The position numbers and the translations under genes are program-made. 64,000 nt of DNA from the NCBI RefSeq assembly GCF_012927355.1, contig NZ_JABBGK010000003.1, positions 372,001 through 436,000 of the forward strand, given 5' to 3'. This stretch comes from Rhizobium terricola. Lineage in GTDB: Bacteria; Pseudomonadota; Alphaproteobacteria; Rhizobiales; Rhizobiaceae. Shown here piece after piece: positions 49,302-57,959 of this stretch (the stretch's first letter is position 1; each line of letters begins with the position of its first letter). The notes beneath the pieces were generated by a model. It had not been told where the DNA came from. It was given only the letters and a program-made list of their open reading frames with translations, and searched no databases.

Positions 49302-50915
49302 CTACCGGGCGTCCTCGAGGACCAGGTCCGCTGCCTTCTCCGCGACCATCATGGTCGGCGCGTTGATGTTGCCGGCCGTCACATTGGGGAAGATGGAGGC
49401 GTCAACGATCCTCAGACCTGCAAGGCCGTGCACCCGCAGGCGATGGTCAACCACGGCGTCCTGCCTATCCGGACCCATCGCACAGGTCCCGCAGAGGTGA
49501 TAGATCGAACCGCTGTTCTGTCGAAAATAGTCGAGAAGCTGTTCATCACTTTCCGCCGACGGAGAGGGGGAAACCTCTTCCTCGATGATGCCCGCCAGGG
49601 CGGGTGCCGCCGCAATCCGGCGAACGAGCCGGCTGCCTTGAACGGCCTCCGCGACATCGTCTTCGGTGGAAAGGAAGTTCGGGCGGATCAATGGTGCTGC
49701 GGAGGGGTCCGGCGAGCCGAGGAGGATGTCGCCACGGCTGGTTGGCCTGCAGGGGTTGAACGCTATCAGGAAGCCGGGATAGGGCTCCGGGCGAAGTCCG
49801 GCGCCGGGATTGTTCGGGATACGATAGGACAGCGGATTGAAATACAGCTGGATATTGGGTCTCGTGGCGTCCGGGCTCCCGCGGAAAAAGCCGCCGGCCT
49901 GGTTCACGCTCATCGCGAACGGGCCCTTGCCGGCCAGCAGATACTGCAGCCCGAACGCCGCCTGTCCGATGAGGCTGGCAAAGCTGCCGTTCAACGTTGG
50001 CCGGTTGGCGCGATAGTAGAAGCTGGCGCAAAGATGATCCTGAAGGTTCCTACCGACGGCCGGCAGGTGGTATCTTGTCTCGATACCCACGGCCGATAGC
50101 CGGCTACCATCGCCTATCCCGGACAGCTGCAGCAACTTGGGGGAATCCACCGCGCCTGCGGCCAGGATCACCTCGCGACGGGCGGAGAACCGTCGACGCC
50201 GTCCTTCCTGAATGACTTCGACACCCTCGAGGCGGCCGTTTGCAGCGAATAGAAGGCGCTGTGCGACGGCGTTTCGCTCGACGGCGAGATTGCTGCGCTT
50301 CAGGGCGGGGCGGAGATACTCGGCACTCGAGTGCGAGCGGCGCCCACGGCGGGTGTTGATGTCATAGACGCCGGCGCCCTCGATCGACGAACCATTGAAA
50401 TCCTGATTTGCCGGAAGGCCGAGTTCGGCACAGGCGGCGAGAAACGCATCGCTGACAGGGTGGGTCATGCCGCGCATCGGCGTCACATGGATAGGCCCCC
50501 GGTCGCCATGCCAGTCCGATGCGCCCCGGGCGTGGGTTTCCATCTTCTTGAAGTGGGGCAACACGTCTTCAGCGCCCCAGCCGGGATTGCCTGCCGCCCG
50601 CCAGTCGTCAAAATCCTGAGCCGCTCCGCGGACGAAGACCATCGCGTTGATCGAGCCAGAACCGCCCTGCACCTTGCCGCGCGGCACGTAAAGGCGCCGG
50701 TTGGCGAGCTCGGGCTCGGGTTCGGTCGAGTACATCCAGTTGACCTTGGGATTGTAGTAGCTCTTCGCATAGCCGACGGGGATCTTGAACCAGAACGAAT
50801 CATCGCTCCCGCCTGCCTCGACCAGCAAGACGCTGTGGCGCCCGTCTTCGCTGAGCCGGCTGGCGAGGATGCAGCCAGCCGAACCCGCGCCGATGATGAT
50901 GAAGTCGAATGTCAT
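49302..50915 (-). CDS. GMC-family FAD oxidoreductase (alcohol/choline dehydrogenase-like)
   Basis: A 537-aa flavoenzyme oxidising an alcohol to an aldehyde or ketone. The FAD motif is IIGAGSAGCILASRLSE at the N-terminus, GMC signature 1 is VPRGKVQGGSGSINAMVFVRG, signature 2 AAGAVDSPKLLQLSGIG, and the catalytic His is in YHLCGTCAMGPD with NINAPTMMVAEKAADL at the end. No signal peptide. It is the last gene of a minus-strand set with an enolase-superfamily enzyme (10 bases upstream) and an aldehyde dehydrogenase, so its product may feed the latter. The substrate is unknown; betA-like names would be over-specific. Confidence 0.88.
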   Translation of the reverse strand: MTFDFIIIGAGSAGCILASRLSEDGRHSVLLVEAGGSDDSFWFKIPVGYAKSYYNPKVNWMYSTEPEPELANRRLYVPRGKVQGGSGSINAMVFVRGAAQDFDDWRAAGNPGWGAEDVLPHFKKMETHARGASDWHGDRGPIHVTPMRGMTHPVSDAFLAACAELGLPANQDFNGSSIEGAGVYDINTRRGRRSHSSAEYLRPALKRSNLAVERNAVAQRLLFAANGRLEGVEVIQEGRRRRFSARREVILAAGAVDSPKLLQLSGIGDGSRLSAVGIETRYHLPAVGRNLQDHLCASFYYRANRPTLNGSFASLIGQAAFGLQYLLAGKGPFAMSVNQAGGFFRGSPDATRPNIQLYFNPLSYRIPNNPGAGLRPEPYPGFLIAFNPCRPTSRGDILLGSPDPSAAPLIRPNFLSTEDDVAEAVQGSRLVRRIAAAPALAGIIEEEVSPSPSAESDEQLLDYFRQNSGSIYHLCGTCAMGPDRQDAVVDHRLRVHGLAGLRIVDASIFPNVTAGNINAPTMMVAEKAADLVLEDAR

Positions 50916-50924
50916 GGCCCTTGA

Positions 50925-52142
50925 TCAGCCCTTGGCCGGGATGAAGGCTTTGACGTCGGCTGGCTCGGCTGCCATCTGCAGGTGAAGGCGGTCGCCGGTA
51001 TAGGGGCTATGGCGTTGGACAACCTCCAGGTCGAGCTCGATCCCGAGGCCCGGCTCTCGCGAGGGGATCAGGTAGCCATCGTCGAACTGAAGCTTGGACT
51101 TCAATACCTCCGCGTGGAACCCGCCGAAATCGATGATCGCCTCGTGGATCAGGAAGTTTGGCGTGGCCGCCGAAAGCTGGATGCTGGCGGCCGCGCCGAC
51201 CGGGCCGTTGTAGAGATGCGGAGCGATCTGGGCATAGAAAGCCTCGGCCATGCCGGCGATCTTCTTGGCTTCCAGCAGGCCGCCGACGCGGGCGACATTC
51301 ATCTGCAGGATCGAGGCAGCCCCGGTCTGGAGAACGCGCTGAAACTCGTATTTGGTGGTGAGCCGCTCGCCGGTCGAGACCGGAATGGATGTGCCCCGCG
51401 CTACCTCCGCCATCGCGGCCTCCTGACCCGGGGGAACAGGTTCCTCGAACCACAGCGGGTCGTATTTTTCCAGCCGCTTGGCGAGCCTTATCGCCGAGGA
51501 CGGAACCATCTGTCCGTGGGTGCCGAAGAGGATCTCGGCGCGGTTGCCGATCGCGTCGCGGATCTTACGGCAGAACTCCTCGCAGCGATCCATGACGCCG
51601 AGCGAAAGCTGATGCCCGGAATAGTTGGTATAGGGTCCGGCCGGATCGAACTTCACTGCGGTGAAGCCCATCTCGACCATACGGACCGCCTCTTCCGCAG
51701 CAAGGTCGGGATCGTTGTAGTCGTATTCACCGGCCGCATTCTTCGGGTAGAGATAGGTGTAGGCCCTGAGCCTCTCATGTACCGTGCCGCCGAGCAGGTC
51801 TGCGACCGGCCGGCCGGCAGCCTTGCCGATAATGTCCCAGCAGGCGATCTCGAGGCCGGAGACGATGCCCATCATCGTCGGGTCGGGCCGCTGCGTGAAG
51901 CCGCTCGAATAGGCGGCGCGCCAGAAGCGTTCGATCCGGTGCGGGTCGTGGCCCAGGAGATAACGCTCAAAGACGTCCTCGATCAGTGGCACCAGTCCGG
52001 AAGGATGGAAGGCGCTGTCGTAGAGTTCGCCGACGCCCTTGATGCCGCAGGCCGTCTCAAGCTCGACGAAGATCCAGTACATCCCGCCGACATGCGGCGG
52101 CGGAACGGCGACGACATGGGTCTTGAGCGATGCGATCTTCAT
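50925..52142 (-). CDS. Enolase-superfamily (mandelate racemase/muconate lactonizing-like) enzyme, probable sugar-acid dehydratase
   Basis: A 405-aa protein with the N-terminal capping domain (WDIIGKAAGRPVADLLGGTV) and a TIM-barrel. Visible active-site candidates are K164 and D166 (AVKFDPAGP), H209 (LFGTHGQ), E233/E234 (WFEEPVPP), E259 (STGERL) and H309 (APHLYNGP). Compared with galactonate dehydratase, the first metal-ligand Asp (DFHGR) is replaced by G207, and the Asp of the His-Asp pair (QPD) by N282 (QMN). It may be a subgroup with altered chemistry. GGGGAA precedes the ATG. Neighbours suggest sugar-acid or alcohol catabolism. The substrate cannot be read. Confidence 0.8.
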   Translation of the reverse strand: MKIASLKTHVVAVPPPHVGGMYWIFVELETACGIKGVGELYDSAFHPSGLVPLIEDVFERYLLGHDPHRIERFWRAAYSSGFTQRPDPTMMGIVSGLEIACWDIIGKAAGRPVADLLGGTVHERLRAYTYLYPKNAAGEYDYNDPDLAAEEAVRMVEMGFTAVKFDPAGPYTNYSGHQLSLGVMDRCEEFCRKIRDAIGNRAEILFGTHGQMVPSSAIRLAKRLEKYDPLWFEEPVPPGQEAAMAEVARGTSIPVSTGERLTTKYEFQRVLQTGAASILQMNVARVGGLLEAKKIAGMAEAFYAQIAPHLYNGPVGAAASIQLSAATPNFLIHEAIIDFGGFHAEVLKSKLQFDDGYLIPSREPGLGIELDLEVVQRHSPYTGDRLHLQMAAEPADVKAFIPAKG

Positions 52143-52204
52143 GGTTGTTCCCCGGGGCAATCTGTTTGGAGTGTTGGGCAGTGTGGCGTCGTCAGGCTCG
52201 TCGG

Positions 52205-53629
52205 TCAGTGCTTCAGGACGACGAGCCGGGTCTGGGTGAATTCCAGCATGCCGTGCTTGCCGTCGTCGCCGCCGAGGCCGGACCGTTTCCAGCCGGCGTG
52301 GTAGCCCTGGTAGGGATCGGCGGGGAAACGGTTCACGTAGAGCTCGCCGGCCTCGATCTCCGTCGCGGCTTTCATCACCTTGCGGTAGTTCTCGGTGAAC
52401 ACCACGGAGGCGAGGCCGAACTGGTGATCGCTGGCCATCACCAGTGCATGGTCGAAATCGCCATAGGACATCACGGCCAGTACCGGACCAAAAATCTCCT
52501 CCCGTACGATCTCCATGTCCTGCCGGCAATGGGAAAGAAGTGTCGGCGGGTAGAAGTAGCCTTCGCCCGGCGGAATGAAGCCGCCTGTCTCGACCTTCGC
52601 GCCGTCCTCCCTGGCACGCTCGACCATGTGGTGGACCCGCAGGCGCGCGGCGGCGTTGGCGAGAGGTCCCATGTGATCGGGTGCAGCCCCTCGGTCGCCA
52701 TACGACCGTGCGGAAAAGGCATCGCGCAATTTCTGGAGGAGAGCCCCGTGTACCGAATGGTGCACGTAGAGCCGCTCGACGGAGGTGCAGACCTGTCCGC
52801 AATGGGCCGTCTTCGCGGCAAGGACCATGCGTGTCACCGCATCGAGGTCCGCGTCCGGCTCGACGATGACGGGCGTCTTGCCGCCGAGCTCAAGCGAGGG
52901 CTTGGCGATATTGGCCTTGCAGTATTCGAGAACCGTCTGGCCGGCCGCGACGCTGCCGGTGAGCGTAATCATGCCAACCTCGGGGCGCGTGCACATGACG
53001 CCGGCCGTCTCGTGGGTCATGGCCATGATGCTGACCAGGCCAGACGGAAGTCCCGCCTCCTCGATCGCTTCGGCGAACACCATGGCCGACGTGGGTGTGG
53101 TGTTGCTCGGCCGGACGACCACCGCGTTGCCGGTGATGAGCGCGGGCGCGATCTTGCGGACCAGCGTGTAGATCGGGAAGTTGAAGGGGATCAGGCAGGC
53201 GACGACGCCGATCGGGGCGCGCATCAGCATTAGCGTTTCGTCGGGCGTGTCGCTCTCGATGACTTCGCCCTCGATGCGTCGCGCCCATTCGGCGTGATAG
53301 CGCATCAGGACGACGGCGTAAGTGGTCTCCGCGAGGGCATCCGCGTGGCTCTTTCCCGATTCGCGCGCCAGCGCCTCACCGATCCGATCAGCCTTGCGTT
53401 CGACCGCGTCAGCGAGACGCCGAAGTGCGTCGGCCCGCTCGATGGCCGGCAGCTTCGCCCAGCTTCTCTGGGCGGCTTTCGCCAGATCGACGGCTTCGAT
53501 CACATCGGCTTCGCTTGCCATCGTGCCGTGTGCAAAAGGCTTGCCGCTTGCCGGGTTGACGACCTCGATCGACGGGTGCGCGCCGCCTTCGATGAAGCGG
53601 CCGCCTATGAAGTTGCCATGGATGTTCAT
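52205..53629 (-). CDS. Aldehyde dehydrogenase, AldA (lactaldehyde/glycolaldehyde)-like
   Basis: A 474-aa NAD(P)-dependent enzyme oxidising an aldehyde to an acid. ELGGKTPVIV holds the general-base Glu; the nucleophile is C281 in HCGQVCTSVERLYV, and GPVLAVMSYGDF and GWKRSGLGGDDGKHGMLEFTQTR close the protein. The C-terminal pattern closely resembles E. coli AldA. ATG 53629 is preferred over an upstream in-frame start because AGGA lies eight bases before it. It is upstream of the enolase-superfamily and GMC genes and downstream of the LysR gene on the same strand. Confidence 0.88.
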   Translation of the reverse strand: MNIHGNFIGGRFIEGGAHPSIEVVNPASGKPFAHGTMASEADVIEAVDLAKAAQRSWAKLPAIERADALRRLADAVERKADRIGEALARESGKSHADALAETTYAVVLMRYHAEWARRIEGEVIESDTPDETLMLMRAPIGVVACLIPFNFPIYTLVRKIAPALITGNAVVVRPSNTTPTSAMVFAEAIEEAGLPSGLVSIMAMTHETAGVMCTRPEVGMITLTGSVAAGQTVLEYCKANIAKPSLELGGKTPVIVEPDADLDAVTRMVLAAKTAHCGQVCTSVERLYVHHSVHGALLQKLRDAFSARSYGDRGAAPDHMGPLANAAARLRVHHMVERAREDGAKVETGGFIPPGEGYFYPPTLLSHCRQDMEIVREEIFGPVLAVMSYGDFDHALVMASDHQFGLASVVFTENYRKVMKAATEIEAGELYVNRFPADPYQGYHAGWKRSGLGGDDGKHGMLEFTQTRLVVLKH

Positions 53630-53730
53630 CGGCGTTTCCTCCCGCAGCGGATCATCCGCCAAGTAGGATCCGCCACGCCCTCCGGTGCAAGCGAGTTATT
53701 TTCTGGTTCATCATTCCAAAAAGGAATGTT

Positions 53731-54657
53731 TCAGAGAGAGGCCGTCTTCCTGGTGGCGGGTTCCTCAGGGGCGAGCTCCGTGCCGAGCCACCGGCGGAAG
53801 GCCGCCACATTGGCCGTTTCGGGCTGTTCCGTGCGGGTCACGAGCCAATAGGATTCATGGCCCTCGACCTCCACGTCGAGAACCTGCACCAGCCGGCCGC
53901 TTTCCATCAACGGGGCGACCATGGCGCGGTCCGCGACCGTGACGCCAAGCCCGCTGCAGGCCGCTTCGATCGCCATGTCGAGCAGATCGAATTCGAGACC
54001 GCCGCGCGTGTCCGTGTTGCTGAGGTCGGCGGCGTCGAGCCAGTGCTGCCAGGTCAGGTAACGCTGGTCGGAAGAGGCGAGCACATGCAGGAAGGTCAGC
54101 CCGGAGAGATCGATCGGCTGACCCGAAGTCCGGCCGGCCAGCAGTTGCGGGGCGCAGACGGCGATATGGCGTTCGGTCATCAGCAGCTGCGACTGCAGCA
54201 ATGGCCATTCACCGTCGCCGAAGCGGATCGCGCAGTCGAGAATGCTGCGCTCCGTCAGGCTGTCCTGCAGGTCGGTGGTGATGCTGATCTCGATGTCCGG
54301 CAGAAAGGCGCGCAGGCTGCCGAGGCGTGGCATGAGCCAGCGCTTGGCGAATGTCGGCGGCACGTTGATGCGAAGCCGGTGGTGGTTGCTCTTTTCCATG
54401 ATGTTGCGGACGACGAGTTCCACGCCGTGGAATGCCTGCTGCAACGCTTCCAGCAACTCGACGCCCGAGGGCGTCAATTCGAGATGATGATGGCGACGGA
54501 TGACCAGCGTCTCGCCGAGCTGCTCCTCCAGATTACGCACCTGGCGGCTGACGGCGCTCTGGGTCAGGTTCAGCCGGTCGGCGGCGCGGGTGAAGCTGCG
54601 GGTCTGGCCCACCACCTCGAAGACCTTCATGGCTGAAAGGGCCGGCAACTTTCGCAT
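53731..54657 (-). CDS. LysR-family transcriptional regulator (GcvA-like)
   Basis: A 308-aa DNA-binding regulator. The winged helix-turn-helix is residues about 6-65 (LPALSAMKVFEVVGQTRSFTRAADRLNLTQSAVSRQVRNLEEQLG), followed by a linker helix and the substrate-binding domain (LRINVPPTFAKRWLMPRL, a GcvA-type start). It lies immediately upstream of, and co-directional with, the aldehyde dehydrogenase, enolase-superfamily and GMC genes (101-base gap). It is therefore the likely regulator of that cassette. The effector is unknown. Confidence 0.88.
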   Translation of the reverse strand: MRKLPALSAMKVFEVVGQTRSFTRAADRLNLTQSAVSRQVRNLEEQLGETLVIRRHHHLELTPSGVELLEALQQAFHGVELVVRNIMEKSNHHRLRINVPPTFAKRWLMPRLGSLRAFLPDIEISITTDLQDSLTERSILDCAIRFGDGEWPLLQSQLLMTERHIAVCAPQLLAGRTSGQPIDLSGLTFLHVLASSDQRYLTWQHWLDAADLSNTDTRGGLEFDLLDMAIEAACSGLGVTVADRAMVAPLMESGRLVQVLDVEVEGHESYWLVTRTEQPETANVAAFRRWLGTELAPEEPATRKTASL

Positions 54658-54773
54658 GATTGTCCCATCTCGTCCGTGGATCGCTCGGTGTCGTCACATC
54701 ATTCAAACAAAGGCAGCGTAACGACGTCACGCAGTTTCGCCTCCAGCTTTCTGTCGCGCAAGTCTTCGACTAG

Positions 54774-55775
<1,002 letters not shown>

Positions 55776-55863
55776 CGCATGAGCCGGGCGAAGCCGGTTT
55801 ACCATGGGCCTTTCGGACCAAGCTTCGACACAAACCTGCATTATTGGCATTTTCGTGCGCGGC

Positions 55864-55891
55864 GCGATATCGTATAGGCGATTGCGTATAT
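55864..55891. promoter_or_regulatory. Tandem 14-bp repeat upstream of the ArsR gene (candidate operator)
   Basis: GCGATATCGTATAG and GCGATTGCGTATAT follow each other directly, matching at 11 of 14 positions, and end 23 bases before the ArsR start codon. The AT-rich half-sites ending in GTATA make this a plausible autoregulatory operator. I infer this from position and repetition only. Confidence 0.4.
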
Positions 55892-55914
55892 ATCTCACGA
55901 GGTCGGACCGCTTC

Positions 55915-56289
55915 ATGAACTTACCGCAGATCAAGGCCGGGATGGAAAAGGAACAGCTCGAAGGCTTCATGTCGAAAGCCCGTGCTGCCAGCACTCTCCT
56001 CAAGGCGCTGTCCCACGAAACGCGCCTGCTGATCCTCTGCATCCTGAGCCAGGGAGAGAAGACGGTTGGCGAGATCGAAGGGATCCTGGGCCTACAGCAG
56101 GCGGTGGTGTCGCAACAGCTCGCGCGTCTCCGGCTGGAACAGATCGTCCAGACGCGCCGCGAGGGCCGGCTCATCTACTACATGATCGCCGATCCCGCAC
56201 TCAACGAGCTGATTTCGGTCCTCTACAGCATGTATTGCGAGCCGCGCACGGTCGTGCCCTTTGCTCCGGTCGCGTCTGCCGACGACTGA
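55915..56289 (+). CDS. ArsR-family repressor, BigR/SqrR-like thiol sensor
   Basis: A 124-aa winged-helix repressor. STLLKALSHETRLLILCIL is the alpha2 region, LGLQQAVVSQQLARLRLEQIV the recognition helix region and TRREGRLIYYMIAD the wing. Counting from ATG 55915, cysteines fall at C42 (LLILC) and C108 (YSMYC), the same numbers as the disulfide pair of Xylella BigR and close to C41/C107 of Rhodobacter SqrR. That supports both the start and a sulfide/redox-sensing role. No sulfide-oxidation genes are adjacent. An ATG at 55942 is the alternative start. Confidence 0.82.
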   Translation: MNLPQIKAGMEKEQLEGFMSKARAASTLLKALSHETRLLILCILSQGEKTVGEIEGILGLQQAVVSQQLARLRLEQIVQTRREGRLIYYMIADPALNELISVLYSMYCEPRTVVPFAPVASADD

Positions 56290-56392
56290 ACCCGTTCGAG
56301 GCGACGGTCCTCCGATCTCTCCATGGCATCCCGTCACCGCGCCATTTGCGCCCGGATCGCTTCGGCCCTAGTGTCACGGCCAAGGAGAGCCG

Positions 56393-57289
56393 ATGATCGA
56401 CAAGCTTGAATTCTTCATCGCGCTGGCGCGCGCCCAGCATTTCGGCCGGGCGGCGGAGGAGTGCGGCATCACGCAGCCGACATTGTCGGCGGCGATCCGG
56501 CAGTTGGAGGATCAACTCGGCGTGATGCTGGTGCAGCGCGGATCCCGCTATCAGGGCCTGACGCCCGAGGGGCAGCGCGTGCTCGAATGGGCGCGCCGGA
56601 TCGTCGGCGACGCCCGCACTATGCGCGAGGAGATGCGCGCGGCGCGGCGGGGTCTTGCGGGCCACATCCGCATCGCGGTGATCCCGACGGCCCTTTCCAT
56701 GGTGCCGCGCATCACTGGGCCCTTCCAGGAAAAGCACCCGGACGTAACTTTTTCGGTCAGTTCCCGCACCTCGCTGCAGGTCTTGAGCCTGCTTGAAAAT
56801 CTCGAAGTCGACGCCGGCATCACCTATCTCGACAACGAGCCGCTCGGCCGCGTGACGTCCGTACCGCTCTACGAGGAGCGCTATCATCTCATCACCGCCG
56901 CTGGCACGCCGCTCAGCGATCGCGACGAAGTGACCTGGCGGGAGGTTGCCGATCTTCGGCTTTGTCTATTGACGGCCGACATGCAGAACCGTCGCATCAT
57001 CAATCAGCATATGGCGGAGGCTGGAGCCTCGCCAAAGCCGACGCTCGAATCGAACTCGATGATCGTGCTCTTTTCGCATATACGCACCGGCCGCTGGGCC
57101 TCGATCATGCCGCGCAATGTGGCGGAATCCTTCGGCTTTTCCAAAGAGATCATGATGATCCCGATCACCGAACCGGACGCGGCACATTCGGTCGGCCTGG
57201 TCGCGCAATATCGCGAGCCCTTTACGCCGCTGGTGTCGGCCTTGTTGCACGAGGCGCGGCGGCTTTCCGACCTGCAGGCATTTCAATAG
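56393..57289 (+). CDS. LysR-family regulator, probable activator of the fds operon
   Basis: A 298-aa regulator with an N-terminal helix-turn-helix (FFIALARAQHFGRAAEECGITQPTLSAAIRQLEDQLG) and a substrate-binding domain of the CynR/CbbR type (GHIRIAVIPTALSMVPRITGPF, VDAGITYLDNEPLG). It lies directly upstream of fdsG in the same direction with 190 bases between. LysR genes next to fds operons control formate dehydrogenase in other proteobacteria (FdsR of Cupriavidus), so the same role is inferred here. Confidence 0.85.
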   Translation: MIDKLEFFIALARAQHFGRAAEECGITQPTLSAAIRQLEDQLGVMLVQRGSRYQGLTPEGQRVLEWARRIVGDARTMREEMRAARRGLAGHIRIAVIPTALSMVPRITGPFQEKHPDVTFSVSSRTSLQVLSLLENLEVDAGITYLDNEPLGRVTSVPLYEERYHLITAAGTPLSDRDEVTWREVADLRLCLLTADMQNRRIINQHMAEAGASPKPTLESNSMIVLFSHIRTGRWASIMPRNVAESFGFSKEIMMIPITEPDAAHSVGLVAQYREPFTPLVSALLHEARRLSDLQAFQ

Positions 57290-57326
57290 AAATCTTCTAT
57301 CAATTCACGTGACTGCTTTATTGACC

Positions 57327-57358
57327 GCGCCCGGCTCGCGGGCGCATTCTATCAGAAT
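57327..57358 (+). promoter_or_regulatory. Hairpin and small palindrome upstream of fdsG
   Basis: GCGCCCG-GCTCG-CGGGCGC (57327-57345) is a strong stem without a T-run, followed directly by ATTCT-ATC-AGAAT (57346-57358). They lie 38 bases after the LysR stop and about 120 bases before fdsG. They could be a weak terminator for the LysR gene and/or a regulator-binding element. I see no convincing promoter in the rest of the gap. Confidence 0.4.
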
Positions 57359-57479
57359 GTCAAAGAGTTCTGCAGGAAAGCGGACTTCGCCAGCGCGTAA
57401 ACATTGAAAATCGGCTGACATTCGCTTCTCATTGGCTCCTCTGGTTGGCGATGTTCGTGTCGGTTTGGGAGGGCTGATC

Positions 57480-57959
57480 ATGAATATACGGTCATCTGCG
57501 GATGATTTGGTTTCCCGCACGCAAGCGATCGTGGCGGAATTGAAAGGTCTGGAAGGACCGCTTCTGCCGATCCTGCATTCGATTCAGGAAAGCTTCGGCT
57601 ATGTGCCGGACGAAGTGAAACCCGTGCTTGCCGAAGCGCTGAACCTCTCGCGCGCCGAAGTCCATGGTGTGATCTCCTTCTATCACGATTTCCGGACGCA
57701 TCCCTCGGGCCGTCATGTCCTGAAGCTCTGTCGTGCCGAGGCCTGCCAGTCGCGAGGCGGCGATGCGCTGGCCGATCGCGCTCGTGCGCTGCTCGGCATC
57801 GATTTCCACGAGACCACGCCGGATGGCGCCGTGACGCTGGAGCCGGTCTATTGTCTCGGCCTGTGCGCCTGTGCGCCGGCAGCCATGCTCGACGACGAGC
57901 TTCACGGACGGCTGGATGCCGACTGTCTCGAGGCGCTGGTCGGGGAGGCGCGCCGATGA
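57480..57959 (+). CDS. fdsG: NAD-dependent formate dehydrogenase gamma subunit
   Basis: A 159-aa NuoE-like subunit carrying one [2Fe-2S] cluster, ligated by C84 and C89 (LCRAEACQSRGG) and C125 and C129 (YCLGLCACAP). The N-terminal helical part has LPILHSIQESFGYVPDE. It relays electrons between FdsA and FdsB. ATG 57480 follows GGGAGG by six bases. The stop overlaps the fdsB start as ATGA. First gene of the operon. Confidence 0.93.
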   Translation: MNIRSSADDLVSRTQAIVAELKGLEGPLLPILHSIQESFGYVPDEVKPVLAEALNLSRAEVHGVISFYHDFRTHPSGRHVLKLCRAEACQSRGGDALADRARALLGIDFHETTPDGAVTLEPVYCLGLCACAPAAMLDDELHGRLDADCLEALVGEARR

